NCBI GenBank assembly: GCA_900469475.1
Contig: UBXG01000009.1
Span: forward strand, 62,001-126,000
DNA length: 64,000 bases
Direction of reading: 5' to 3'
From: Hyphomicrobiales bacterium
Lineage (GTDB): Bacteria; Pseudomonadota; Alphaproteobacteria; Rhizobiales; Rhizobiaceae
Part shown: piece by piece, positions 1 through 8,659 of the stretch
Layout of the letters: each line of letters starts with the position of its first letter
Numbering within the stretch: the stretch's first letter is position 1
Notes under the pieces: generated by a model
Database searches by the model: none
What the model was told of the DNA's origin: nothing
The model's input: the letters and a program-made list of their open reading frames with translations, nothing else
Translations under genes and position numbers: made by a program

Positions 1-317
1 TGTCGAGTATTTACTGTGGAAAGAACTCACGCATTATACGAAATACATTAATAAGCCTCATGTAATATATATCTATATATTCCTACAATAAAATTTACTT
101 CAACTTGAATTCTATTGAGAGAAATACCACTGCATGCAGATTGCACGGCGCGTCAAAAGCCCTTCACCTACGAAGGAATGAGGCGCAGCCACGCTCGGCA
201 AAAAAACTTGGCTGCGGGGGTGGGCAGAAAAACAATGCACGCTATGTGATGCATATGAGCGGGGAGAAATATTAGCTCTGTGGAGGAGGTCGTCCGGCAC
301 AAAGGAAGAGGATTCTG
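1..317. other. AT-rich upstream region of the glycanase gene
   Basis: No convincing gene is seen here. The first ~120 bases are strikingly AT-rich (runs of TATATAT type) compared with the rest of the window, and they give way to ordinary GC-rich sequence before the glycanase. The region most likely holds the promoter of the GH16 gene. A small reverse-strand open frame at 112-300 has no recognisable features and no good ribosome site, so it is not called. Confidence 0.5.
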
Positions 318-1754
318 ATGCCCAATTCAGTTTTGAATGCCCTGGGACAGCCGCTTTACTATAGCGACACGTCGACAGCCTTCTTTTCCGCCACCGGCTC
401 CGGCCCGGTGCTTTACGGCTCCGCGGGCAATGATTCCATATGGGGCGACAACACCGTCAACGTGACGCTGATGGGCGGCACAGGCGACGACATCTATTAT
501 ATCTACTCGAGCAACAATCGGGTCTCTGAGGCCCCCAATGCCGGCGTCGATACCATCAACACATGGATGGATTACACGCTGCCCGCCAATGTCGAAAATC
601 TTACCGTTACGGGCGACAATCGCCATGCCTATGGCAACGACGCCGACAACATCATCACCGGCGGCAGCGGCAGCCAGACCATCGATGGACGCGCCGGCAA
701 CGATGTGCTCATTGGCGGCGGCGGGGCCGATACCTTCATCATCAGCAAGGGCAACGGCAGTGATCTCATCACCGATTTCAGCGATGACGACAAGGTCAGG
801 CTCAATCAGTATGGTCTGTCGTCCTTCGATCAGGTTGTCAGCCATTCCACGCAGGAAGGCGCCAATGTCCGGCTCGATCTCGGCAATGGCGAAAGCCTCG
901 TCTTCGCCAACAAGACCATCTCCGATCTGCATGAAGACCAGTTTCAGCTCGGGCTCGACAGATCGTCGCTGACGCAGACCTTTTCGGATGATTTCAACAC
1001 GCTCTCGCTGCACGAGGGAACGCAGGGCACCTGGGATGCTAAATATTCCTGGGCGCCGGACAAGGGCAGCAGCCTGAACGATGAGCTGCAATGGTACATC
1101 AACCCCTCTTACGCGCCGACCGCCTCGGTAAACCCGTTTTCCGTCTCCAACGGCGTTCTGACGATCACAGCAAAGCAGACGCCGGATGCGTTGAAATCGA
1201 TCGTCGAGAACCATGATTACACATCCGGGCTTCTGACCACCCACTCCACCTTCTCGCAGACCTATGGATATTTCGAAATGCGGGCGGAGATGCCGCACAA
1301 TCAGGGCGTCTGGCCTGCCTTCTGGCTGCTGCCGGAGGATGGCTCCTGGCCACCGGAACTCGATGTAGTGGAGATGCGCGGGCAGAACCCCACCACGGTG
1401 AATGTCACAGTCCATTCGAATGCCACCGGCGAGCACACGAAGACGTCCATCCCGGTGGAAGTGCCGAGTACGAACGGCTTCCACAATTACGGCGTGCTCT
1501 GGGACAAGGATCAGATCGTCTGGTATTTCGACGACGTTGCCGTTGCCCATGCCGATACGCCGGCCGATATGCATGGTCCGATGTACATGCTAGTCGATCT
1601 CGCAGTGGGCGGCGTAGCGGGCACTCCGACGGATGGACTCCCGAACGGATCCGAGATGAAGATCGACTATATCAAGGCCTATTCGCTGGACGATCACACC
1701 ACCCAGCTTGCCACCTCGGCGCAATCCGCCCATACGACGGACTGGCATATCTGA
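318..1754 (+). CDS. Secreted RTX / GH16 endo-beta-glycanase (ExsH-like)
   Basis: 478 aa. Residues ~25-215 form a calcium-binding RTX/serralysin-type block, with glycine/aspartate nonapeptide repeats such as GSAGNDSIWGD (34-44), GGTGDD (53-58), GRAGNDVLIGGGGADTF (124-140) and the trailing ITDFS...D strand. Residues ~220-460 are a glycoside hydrolase family 16 jelly roll with the catalytic ExDxxE signature ELDVVE (E347 nucleophile, E352 acid/base by family analogy). There is no Sec signal peptide, as expected for type I secretion. The protein ends in a short polar tail closing on a hydrophobic residue. The likely role is cleavage of beta-glucan or succinoglycan-like exopolysaccharide outside the cell. 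A GGAAGAGGA ribosome site precedes ATG 318. The gene faces the type I secretion operon that starts at 4891 and ends at 1845. Length is similar to ExsH/Ply-type glycanases. The exact polysaccharide is unknown. Confidence 0.85.
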   Translation: MPNSVLNALGQPLYYSDTSTAFFSATGSGPVLYGSAGNDSIWGDNTVNVTLMGGTGDDIYYIYSSNNRVSEAPNAGVDTINTWMDYTLPANVENLTVTGDNRHAYGNDADNIITGGSGSQTIDGRAGNDVLIGGGGADTFIISKGNGSDLITDFSDDDKVRLNQYGLSSFDQVVSHSTQEGANVRLDLGNGESLVFANKTISDLHEDQFQLGLDRSSLTQTFSDDFNTLSLHEGTQGTWDAKYSWAPDKGSSLNDELQWYINPSYAPTASVNPFSVSNGVLTITAKQTPDALKSIVENHDYTSGLLTTHSTFSQTYGYFEMRAEMPHNQGVWPAFWLLPEDGSWPPELDVVEMRGQNPTTVNVTVHSNATGEHTKTSIPVEVPSTNGFHNYGVLWDKDQIVWYFDDVAVAHADTPADMHGPMYMLVDLAVGGVAGTPTDGLPNGSEMKIDYIKAYSLDDHTTQLATSAQSAHTTDWHI

Positions 1755-1844
1755 CCGGTCTCGGAACTTGATCCATTCCGCAGCAGCCGTTCGACGCAAA
1801 TCGGGCGGCCGCTGGGTAAATGCCGCAGCTCAGTCGAGACCACC

Positions 1845-3155
1845 CTAATCCTCCCTGAACGCCCGCCGGATCTGGTCGGTCATCGGCTTTGTCAGATAGG
1901 CAAGAACGCTTCTCTCACCCGTCTGCAGAAAGGCTTCCGCCGGCATGCCCGGCAATGGCGTCAAGGCTCCGAGCCTTTCCCATTCAGGCTTTGCCACCTT
2001 GACCCGCACGACATAGTAGCTTTGTCCCGAACGCTGATCCGTCGTCAGATCCGCCGAGATCGTATCCACATGCCCGTTCAGCTCCGGGGTGATCCGCTGA
2101 TTGAAGGCGGGAAAGCGCAGGGATACCGCCTGGCCTACGGTAATCTGGTCGATATCCTGCGGCGCAAGTTTAAGCTCCGCCACCAGCGCATCCTTATCGG
2201 GGACTATCTGCAGGATCGCTTCTGCAGGCGAGATGACGGCCCCTGCAGCATGGATGCTTAGCTGGTCGATGATGCCAGCCTGAGGCGCCTTGATGTCGAT
2301 CCGCTTCAAGTCATCTTCAGCCGCAACCAGACGCTCGGAAAACTGGCCGCTATCGCTCTCGGCCTGACGCAATTGCTCGGACACTTCCGAACTGCGGTCT
2401 GCATCGATCTGCAGGATCTGTAGTTCGGTTTCCGCAATCTTGCCTTTGGTCTGGGCGATGGACGAGACGAGGTTTCCGAGATCGCCGTTCAGCGAAGCGC
2501 TTTCCCGCTGCAGGGAGTAGACCTTTGTCGCCGAGATGATGCCCTGGTTGAGCAGGCCTTCGAGACTTCCGAGCTCCTTCGCAATGAGCGCGATTTCCCG
2601 CCGCTTGCCCTCTTCCTGTGCTATGAGCCCTTCGATCTCCCGGTTAAGCTGTTGAATGCGCTCATGCAGCTGCGATTTCTGCCCTTCGCGCGATGCCTGC
2701 CGATCGAAAAAGAGCCGCCGCTCGCCGGCCAGAATGGCCGCGACATCCGCGTTTCCGGCAGATGAAAGGAGATCTGCTGGAAAGGCGATCTCCTGTTTGC
2801 CGTCGCGCTCCGCCGTTAGACGCGCCGTGCGGGCCGAAAGCTCGTTGAGCCGCTTGCGGATGATGGAAAGATTGGCTCGGGTCTGGGTGTCGTCCAGCCG
2901 GACGAGCACCTGGCCCGCGGCGACATGCTCGCCGTTCTTCACGAGGATTGCGCGGACAATGCCGCCCTTCAGATGCTTTATCGGCTTTACATAGCTGTCG
3001 ACGACAAGCGTGCCGGACGCGATCACCGCGCCGGCGATCTTGGTGGCGGCGGCAAGGCCGCCCATGACACCAAACAATAGAAGGATGACCGCTACCACCA
3101 GCAGTGACAGGCGGCGGATCATACGTTCGTTCGATGACGAGGCCTTGCCGATCAT
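1845..3155 (-). CDS. HlyD-family type I secretion membrane-fusion protein (PrsE-like)
   Basis: 436 aa. It has one N-terminal transmembrane helix (residues ~13-35), then a biotinyl-lipoyl-like half (GGIVRAILVKNGEHVAAGQ), a long coiled-coil region (~100-250), the second lipoyl half (IKAPQAGIIDQL) and the conserved C-terminal HlyD segment with a PGMPAEAFLQTG motif. It should bridge the ABC exporter to an outer-membrane TolC-type channel. The start at 3155 is set by the ATGA overlap with the stop of the upstream ABC gene (4 nt), so the two are translationally coupled. A longer reading in this frame runs antisense-like through the ABC gene and is not real. The outer-membrane partner is not in this window. 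Confidence 0.88.
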   Translation of the reverse strand: MIGKASSSNERMIRRLSLLVVAVILLLFGVMGGLAAATKIAGAVIASGTLVVDSYVKPIKHLKGGIVRAILVKNGEHVAAGQVLVRLDDTQTRANLSIIRKRLNELSARTARLTAERDGKQEIAFPADLLSSAGNADVAAILAGERRLFFDRQASREGQKSQLHERIQQLNREIEGLIAQEEGKRREIALIAKELGSLEGLLNQGIISATKVYSLQRESASLNGDLGNLVSSIAQTKGKIAETELQILQIDADRSSEVSEQLRQAESDSGQFSERLVAAEDDLKRIDIKAPQAGIIDQLSIHAAGAVISPAEAILQIVPDKDALVAELKLAPQDIDQITVGQAVSLRFPAFNQRITPELNGHVDTISADLTTDQRSGQSYYVVRVKVAKPEWERLGALTPLPGMPAEAFLQTGERSVLAYLTKPMTDQIRRAFRED

Positions 3156-4891
3156 CCGTGCGTCTCCCCACCGGCTATGGCCAGATGCGTTGTTCCGAGC
3201 TGCTTTGGCGATGGACCAAGGATATCCTTCTTTGGCCCGAATGCCTGAACCTGACCGCCGGCAATGATCAACACCGTATCGGCAGCGGCGAGAGCGCTTG
3301 GCCTGTGGGCAATGACGATTGCAATGCCGCCTCTTTCCTTCACAACTGCAAGCGCCGCCGTCAGTGCAGCCTCGCCTTCCGCATCCAGATTGGAATTCGG
3401 CTCGTCGAGAACCACTAGAAATGGATCGCCGTAAAGCGCTCTCGCCAAGGCGATACGCTGCCTTTGCCCCGCCGAAAGGCGCGATCCGCCTTCGCCGATC
3501 TTCGTATCGAAGCCGTCCGCGAGCTTGACGATCATGTCGTAGACACCGGCCGCCTTCGCCGCCGCGATGATCGGCTCCGTCGGCATGTCCTCGGCAAAAC
3601 GCGAAATATTCTCGGCGATCGTGCCATCGAAGAGGTCTACATCCTGCGGCAGATAGCCGATATGCTGCCCAAGCTCGTCGGTATCCCATTGCGAAAGTGC
3701 GGCACGATCGAGCCGCACGGAGCCGATTGCAACCGGCCACAAGCCAGCAATCGCACGTGCCAGCGAAGACTTGCCCGATGCGCTCGGGCCGATGACGCCC
3801 AGTATGGTTCCCGCAGATATCTTGAACGAGACATTGCGCAGGATAAAATCGCGGCTGCCGGGCGACGTCACGGTGATATTCTCGACGCTGAGTTCCCGTA
3901 ACGGCGTGGGCAAGGTGAAGGCCTGCGGCGCGGGCGGCGCGGCATCGAGGAGTGCGGCAAGCCGCGCCCAGCCCTGGCGTGCAGCCACAAAACCCTTCCA
4001 TTGGCCGATCGCAAGCTCGACGGGCGCCAGCGCCCGCGTGACCAGGATCGAACTCGCAATGATGATGCCTCCCGTTGCTTCCTGGCGGATGACGAGGATC
4101 GCGCCGACGGCAAGGACACCGGATTGCAGCATCATGCGCGCGATCTTTGCGGCGATGGTCAGCGCGCCGACGCGGGTGCTCGCTATTGCCTGGTGCGTGA
4201 GGTAATCCTCATTCATGGCGACCCATTTATCGGTGAGGCGGCCGGAAAACCCCATGGCAATGGCAGCCTCCCAGTTGCGCCGCGCGGCCTGGGCGAAGCC
4301 GAGACGCGCCGCGGAAGACCTGGCCGCCTCCAGGGCCGGTCGACGCGACAGCATTTCGGCAGCCACGGTAATGCCGACGAGCAACAAGGCACCGCAAAGA
4401 GCGGTGAAACCGATCCAGAAGTGGAACAGAAAGCAAAGGAGCAGATAGAACGGCACCCAGGGCAGGTCGAACAGCGCCGTCGAACCGCTGCCGGAAAGAA
4501 AGGAACGGATCTGCTCGAGATCACGCACCGATTGCAGGCCGTCGTCCGACGTCTGTTTTTTGCTCGGCAGGAACAGAAGCACGCCGAAAACCTTCCTGTT
4601 CAAGCGTTCGTCGAGCGACATGCCGATGCGCACAAGCAGCATGGAGCGCAGGAATTCGATTACGCCCTGAAACAGGTAGAGGGTCACGACGATGATGACG
4701 AGACCGGACAATGTCGGTAAGCTATGGCTCGGAATGACCCGATCATAAACCTGCAGCATGAAAAAGGAGCCGGTTAGCGCCAGCACATTGATGGCAGCGC
4801 TCGCCAGAGCGATGCCGATGAAAGCCTTGCGAAGCGCCGACAACATCAGCACAGCGAATGTTTGTGGCGGGTCTTTCGGGACGGCAAGCAC
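3152..4891 (-). CDS. Type I secretion ABC exporter, permease-ATPase fusion (PrsD-like)
   Basis: 579 aa. The N-terminal membrane domain (residues ~20-300) carries several hydrophobic helices. The C-terminal ATPase has Walker A GPSASGKS (368-375), signature LSAGQ (472-476) and Walker B LVVLDEP (492-498). The size and the lack of an N-terminal C39 peptidase domain match RTX-protein exporters of the PrsD/HasD/AprD type. It is first gene of a two-gene operon with the HlyD protein (ATGA overlap at 3152-3155). The closest likely substrate is the RTX-GH16 glycanase encoded head-on at 318-1754. It may be an additional exporter beyond the housekeeping PrsDE pair. Confidence 0.88.
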   Translation of the reverse strand: MLAVPKDPPQTFAVLMLSALRKAFIGIALASAAINVLALTGSFFMLQVYDRVIPSHSLPTLSGLVIIVVTLYLFQGVIEFLRSMLLVRIGMSLDERLNRKVFGVLLFLPSKKQTSDDGLQSVRDLEQIRSFLSGSGSTALFDLPWVPFYLLLCFLFHFWIGFTALCGALLLVGITVAAEMLSRRPALEAARSSAARLGFAQAARRNWEAAIAMGFSGRLTDKWVAMNEDYLTHQAIASTRVGALTIAAKIARMMLQSGVLAVGAILVIRQEATGGIIIASSILVTRALAPVELAIGQWKGFVAARQGWARLAALLDAAPPAPQAFTLPTPLRELSVENITVTSPGSRDFILRNVSFKISAGTILGVIGPSASGKSSLARAIAGLWPVAIGSVRLDRAALSQWDTDELGQHIGYLPQDVDLFDGTIAENISRFAEDMPTEPIIAAAKAAGVYDMIVKLADGFDTKIGEGGSRLSAGQRQRIALARALYGDPFLVVLDEPNSNLDAEGEAALTAALAVVKERGGIAIVIAHRPSALAAADTVLIIAGGQVQAFGPKKDILGPSPKQLGTTHLAIAGGETHG

Positions 4892-5227
4892 CTTGCGTCG
4901 ATCCTCAACATTGGCCGTCGCGTACGGCAGGGCTTCTAGTCAAGTTCATGACGCCGCCTCCCGTTCGGCACCATAAGCCTATGAGGCGATCGCCAACGGC
5001 AACAGCCGCCACTCTCGCTTCGTACCTAACCTTCGGTGATCCCATATAATTTAGGAAGTCGAAATCTGCTCGAAATGCAGTTTCGGTGAACCCAATCTTA
5101 TCATAGGACACCCTGTCCATTTGCGGGACAATTGCGCCATGAAATGGGGCAGTCACCGGTTCCGGCAAGATGCCTTGAGCTCACATCGGCCGAAGCGGGC
5201 GACATCCCGCCGCCCGCGTGCCCGCAT
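4892..5227. other. Intergenic region upstream of the type I secretion operon
   Basis: 336 bases between the exporter start and the stop of the siderophore-interacting protein, both on the minus strand. It must contain the exporter promoter; the stretch around 5040-5110 is relatively AT-rich. Short open frames here (for example 4905-5168 minus) have no ribosome site or recognisable protein pattern. No hairpin terminator was found. Confidence 0.4.
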
Positions 5228-6001
5228 TCAGTCGAATTTCTCCGTCGTATCGGCCTTGCCCTTGACCCAATAGCCGGACGCCTTGATCCAGCTCAGTGGA
5301 TAGCCGCGCCCTTCGACGAGATGGGAGCGCAAGGCCCGCGTGACGGAGGCTTCAGCGGCGATCCAGACGAAAGTACCCGGGGCCACATCGATCGACTGAA
5401 GTATCTTCAGAAGCGAGGACGGATCCGCTGCCTCCGAGAGAGGCCGATATGCCCAGCGCATATCCAGCTGCGCATCAGTCTGAAATTCCTGATGTTCGCA
5501 CGCATCGGCAACCGCGACGATCGCCGTTATACGCGCACCCGCTCGCGCCTCTTCAATCCGGCGACCGATGGCCGGCAGCGCCGTCTCGTCGCCGATCAGC
5601 AGCCAATTCTCGATATTCGCGGACACAACGGCCGAGCCGCGGGGGCCGCCGATCTCCAGCCTGTCGCCGACGCAAGCGTCGAGCGCCCATTGCGTAGCGG
5701 GGCCTGCCTCGTGGACGGCAAAATCGAGGACGAGCGTTCGCGCCTCGGTGTCGTATTGGCGAGGTGTATAGTCACGCCGCTCCATTTCCGCGCCGGCACC
5801 CGGCACCATCACCTTGATGTGGTCGTCGGGCGCAAGGCTGACGAAATCGGCGAGATCTTCGCCGGCCAGCCGAATGCGCAGCATGCCGGGAGTGATCCTG
5901 TCAATGCCTGTTACTGTCAGGAAGCGCCGCTTCAGTTCATGGCGCATGCGCTCGATCTTCGGGGCGGAGATGGCCGTGTTGGAATTATGGGGGGTATCCA
6001 T
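5228..6001 (-). CDS. Siderophore-interacting protein (FAD/NAD(P)H ferric-siderophore reductase)
   Basis: 257 aa. The N-terminal ferredoxin-reductase-type FAD-binding barrel contains the RDYTPRQYD motif (the R-x-Y-T flavin signature) and a conserved DHIKVM segment. The middle has HEAGPATQWA and IGGPRGS, and the C-terminal SIP domain follows, with LLIGDETALPAI, typical of ViuB/YqjH-like reductases. The predicted role is cytoplasmic reduction and release of iron from imported ferric siderophores. The start at 6001 is favoured over an upstream in-frame codon because AAGGA lies 6 nt before it. No siderophore transporter is adjacent. I saw no obvious iron-regulator box. Confidence 0.85.
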   Translation of the reverse strand: MDTPHNSNTAISAPKIERMRHELKRRFLTVTGIDRITPGMLRIRLAGEDLADFVSLAPDDHIKVMVPGAGAEMERRDYTPRQYDTEARTLVLDFAVHEAGPATQWALDACVGDRLEIGGPRGSAVVSANIENWLLIGDETALPAIGRRIEEARAGARITAIVAVADACEHQEFQTDAQLDMRWAYRPLSEAADPSSLLKILQSIDVAPGTFVWIAAEASVTRALRSHLVEGRGYPLSWIKASGYWVKGKADTTEKFD

Positions 6002-6235
6002 GGGTGTCCTTTCGAGGCGCTTCGATCTCGATCTGCAGGACATAGCCGCGCAGACCGAAGCCGCAGAGCCGTTCGATCATACGCGTTGAGTGACGTTAAC
6101 GCTTACGTGGCCAAGCGATCCGGCCAGTGTGCACGTCCTCTATAAAAGACGACGTCCCCTTGCGCAACGAAAAGATGATAATTAGAGACAAGTTTTTTTG
6201 CATCAACCGCCCACGCGGACGCCAGCTCTGCCAAG

Positions 6236-6271
6236 CAGGTCGGCACGACTTTTCAAAGCCGTGCCGACCTG
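6236..6271. terminator. Strong hairpin just past the htpG stop
   Basis: A perfect 12-bp stem (CAGGTCGGCACG at 6236-6247 pairing with 6260-6271) whose loop can add a further CTTT/AAAG pairing. It starts 6 nt beyond the htpG stop codon. There is no T-run on the minus strand, so this may be an mRNA-protecting 3' hairpin or a Rho-assisted end rather than a classic intrinsic terminator. Confidence 0.55.
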
Positions 6272-6276
6272 ATTGA

Positions 6277-8169
6277 TTACTGCAGCGCCTTCTCCATCAG
6301 TCGCGCCAGGCGCTCGGCAAAAGCGCGCGGATCGGCCGGCTTGTCGCCATCGAGAACGCGGGCCTGATCGAGCAGCAGGAAGGCCGCATCGTCGCGCAGG
6401 GACGGCGCATCCGCCTTGGCGGCAATCGCCTTGACGACCGGATGATCCATGTTGATTTCAAGGATCGGCTTGGCGCCGGACTGCAGGCGGCCGGCGCCCT
6501 GCAGGATCTTCTCCAGCTGGCGGTCATAACCCTGCTCGGACGCGACGAGGCAGACGGCGCTTTCGATCAGGCGATCGGATGCGCGAACATCCGATACCTC
6601 ATCGGCAAGCTTGTGCTTGGCATAGTCGAGGAAGGCCTGGACTTCGGCGGGTGCGCTTTCGCTTTCCGGCTTATCCTCATCATCCTGTTTCTTGAATTGG
6701 GCGAGATCGGCAGAGCCTTGCGTGATCGACTTGAAGCTCTTGCCCTCGAATTCCGGGGCATTGGTCACCCAAAAGCTATCGACGGAATCGGTGAGCAACA
6801 GAACTTCGATGCCGCGGGCACGGAAGCCTTCGAGCTGCGGCGAAGCTTTCAGCTGCTCCAGGCTGCCACCGACGAGATAGTAGATCGACTGCTGACCTTC
6901 CTTGGCATCCCTAATGTAGTCGGCAAGCGAGCGATAGCCGTCGCCCGAGGTCGTGGTGCGGAAGCGCGAAAGCGCCAGAAGCTGTGAGCGACGCTCGAAG
7001 TCCTCGTAGATGCCTTCCTTGATAAGACTGCCGAAATTCTCCCAGATCTTCAGGAAGGCGTCGTGATCGCTCTCCGCCTGCTTCTCGATCGCCGTAATGA
7101 TGCGGTTGGTGACACCCTTGCGGATCGCCGTCAGGATCGGGCTTTCCTGAATCATCTCACGCGAGACGTTGAGCGGCAGGTCCGACGTGTCGACGAGACC
7201 GCGCACGAAGCGTAGATAGCGCGGCAGCAATTCGGCTTCATCGGTGATAAAGACGCGTTTCACATAAAGCTTCATGCGCCCCTTGCGATCCGGATCGAAG
7301 AGATCGAAGGGCTGCGAGCCGGGCACGAAGGCAAGCGCCGAATATTCATGGCGGCCCTCGGCGCGGAAATGCACGGTCAGTGCCGGCTCGTCATACTGGC
7401 CGGAAACGCCGCGATAAAAATCGGTATATTCCTCGGTCGTGATGTCGTTCTTCGACTTGGTCCATAGCGCTGTACCGTCGGTGAGCTGCGTTGCCTCCTC
7501 GCCGGGCTTCTCGGCTATCTTGATCGGCACCGGCACATGGCCGGATTGCTCCTTGACGATGCGCTCAACGGTCCAGCGCGATGCATAGCTCTTGGCATCC
7601 TCCATCAGATGCAGCGTGATGCGGGTGCCGCGCGCGGGAGCCTCGTTCACCTCGACGGGCGCAACGCTATAGCCGCCCTTGCCGTCGGAAGACCAGAGCC
7701 AGGCATCTTCAGCACCGGCGCGGCGTGAGATAACGTCAACGCGATCGGCAACCATGAAGCAGGAATAGAAGCCGACGCCGAACTGGCCGATGAGTTGCGC
7801 GCCCTCGCCTTGCTTGTTGGCCTCGATGCGCTCCATGAAGGCGCGCGTGCCGGAGCGGGCGATCGTGCCGAGCGCCTCGATCATCTCGTCGCGGCTCATG
7901 CCGATGCCGTTATCTTCCACGATGAGCTTGCCGCCATCGGCGTCGAGCGTCAGCAGGATACGGCTGTCGGGATCGTTCGCAAGCAGGCCGGGTTGCGCAA
8001 TCGCCTCATAGCGCAGCTTCTCGCAGGCATCGGCCGCGTTCGAGATCAGCTCGCGCAGGAAGACATCCTTGTCCGAATAAACCGAGTGAACCATCATATG
8101 CAGAAGGCGGGCAACGTCGGCCTCGAAGACGTGGCTCTCGGCGGTCATCTCTGCGGTGGTGGTTGTCAT
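6277..8169 (-). CDS. htpG: Chaperone protein HtpG (Hsp90)
   Basis: 630 aa, full length for bacterial Hsp90. The N-terminal GHKL ATPase motifs are all present: ELISNAADACEKLRYEA, VEDNGIGM and GQFGVGFYSCFMVADRV. The middle domain carries LYVKRVFI and PLNVSREMIQESP, and the C-terminal dimerisation domain is intact. It is a cytoplasmic ATP-dependent chaperone for late protein folding under stress. Start ATG 8169 has AGGAGA upstream with a rather long spacer. It is a single-gene unit; a strong hairpin follows the stop. A possible sigma-32-type -35 box lies about 65-70 bases upstream. Confidence 0.97.
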   Translation of the reverse strand: MTTTTAEMTAESHVFEADVARLLHMMVHSVYSDKDVFLRELISNAADACEKLRYEAIAQPGLLANDPDSRILLTLDADGGKLIVEDNGIGMSRDEMIEALGTIARSGTRAFMERIEANKQGEGAQLIGQFGVGFYSCFMVADRVDVISRRAGAEDAWLWSSDGKGGYSVAPVEVNEAPARGTRITLHLMEDAKSYASRWTVERIVKEQSGHVPVPIKIAEKPGEEATQLTDGTALWTKSKNDITTEEYTDFYRGVSGQYDEPALTVHFRAEGRHEYSALAFVPGSQPFDLFDPDRKGRMKLYVKRVFITDEAELLPRYLRFVRGLVDTSDLPLNVSREMIQESPILTAIRKGVTNRIITAIEKQAESDHDAFLKIWENFGSLIKEGIYEDFERRSQLLALSRFRTTTSGDGYRSLADYIRDAKEGQQSIYYLVGGSLEQLKASPQLEGFRARGIEVLLLTDSVDSFWVTNAPEFEGKSFKSITQGSADLAQFKKQDDEDKPESESAPAEVQAFLDYAKHKLADEVSDVRASDRLIESAVCLVASEQGYDRQLEKILQGAGRLQSGAKPILEINMDHPVVKAIAAKADAPSLRDDAAFLLLDQARVLDGDKPADPRAFAERLARLMEKALQ

Positions 8170-8205
8170 ATGCGTCTAGTCTCCTGGGAATGTTGAAAGT
8201 CGCGC

Positions 8206-8239
8206 CGAACAGGTGGCGGAAGACGAGGGAAATTTCAAG
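8206..8239 (-). promoter_or_regulatory. Possible heat-shock (RpoH) promoter of htpG
   Basis: On the minus strand a CTTGAA hexamer (8239-8234) matches the RpoH -35 core. 17 nt later CCACCTGT sits where a C-rich -10 would be expected. The -10 match is weak, so this is a candidate only. Its position 40-70 bases before the htpG start is sensible. Confidence 0.3.
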
Positions 8240-8408
8240 CTTGGGCGGCCAATAAGGTTGGCCTTCGGCCGCGATAGAAGGTGCCGCTCCGGCTTTCCAG
8301 CCATCATGAAACGCGCGGGTAGAATATCGGAGACCTACCGGCACAAAGCCCGAAGCTTGACTTTATGCGATCACTATGAGAACATAAAGTGAACATATGG
8401 AGATATCC

Positions 8409-8582
8409 ATGACCAAAGCCGAGCAAGTCATCGAACGTGCAATGACCTTTGTCGCTGTCTCGAAGGCCCTTCGGGAGCGCGAACAGGAACGGCGCGCCAC
8501 ATGGACGCGCCGTGTCGAAATCAGCCGGCCGCTACCGCCCTTGCCGCGCGCCGTTCAGCTTTCGTTGAAACTCGACAGCTGA
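8409..8582 (+). CDS. Small hypothetical protein (57 aa), charged
   Basis: 57 aa, with an amphipathic, Arg/Glu-rich N-terminal half (AEQVIERAMTFVAVSKALRE) and a proline-rich tail. An in-frame ATG lies 12 nt upstream at 8397, but GGAG at 8399-8402 is well placed for ATG 8409. The gene is divergent from htpG and followed by a clear hairpin terminator at 8622-8643, which supports it being a real transcription unit. No domain is recognised; its function is unknown. Confidence 0.55.
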   Translation: MTKAEQVIERAMTFVAVSKALREREQERRATWTRRVEISRPLPPLPRAVQLSLKLDS

Positions 8583-8621
8583 AATGGTTGGGGGTGGTAA
8601 CAGCACCCGGCAGGCTGTGAA

Positions 8622-8643
8622 GCGCCCGCCTTTCGGCGGGCGC
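8622..8643. terminator. Hairpin terminator between small ORF and hydrolase
   Basis: A 9-bp perfect GC stem (GCGCCCGCC / GGCGGGCGC) with a TTTC loop, followed on the plus strand by a T-rich stretch. The flanking genes converge on it (small ORF ending 8582, hydrolase ending 8660), so it may serve both strands. Confidence 0.65.
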
Positions 8644-8659
8644 ATGATCTTCTTATTGC

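Noticed and set aside
327..1574. A 415-codon open frame antisense to the GH16 glycanase
   Set aside because: It mirrors the codons of a clearly real gene, has no ribosome site and no protein features; long antisense frames are common in GC-rich sequence.
1757..1841. GGTCTCG/CGAGACC arms between glycanase and HlyD gene as a terminator
   Set aside because: Only 7 bp with a ~70-nt loop and no T-run.
4001..4720. Plus-strand 239-codon frame inside the ABC exporter gene
   Set aside because: Wholly antisense to the well-supported exporter; low-complexity charged sequence.
4905..5168. 87-codon minus-strand frame upstream of the type I exporter
   Set aside because: No ribosome site, no recognisable motif; more likely promoter DNA.
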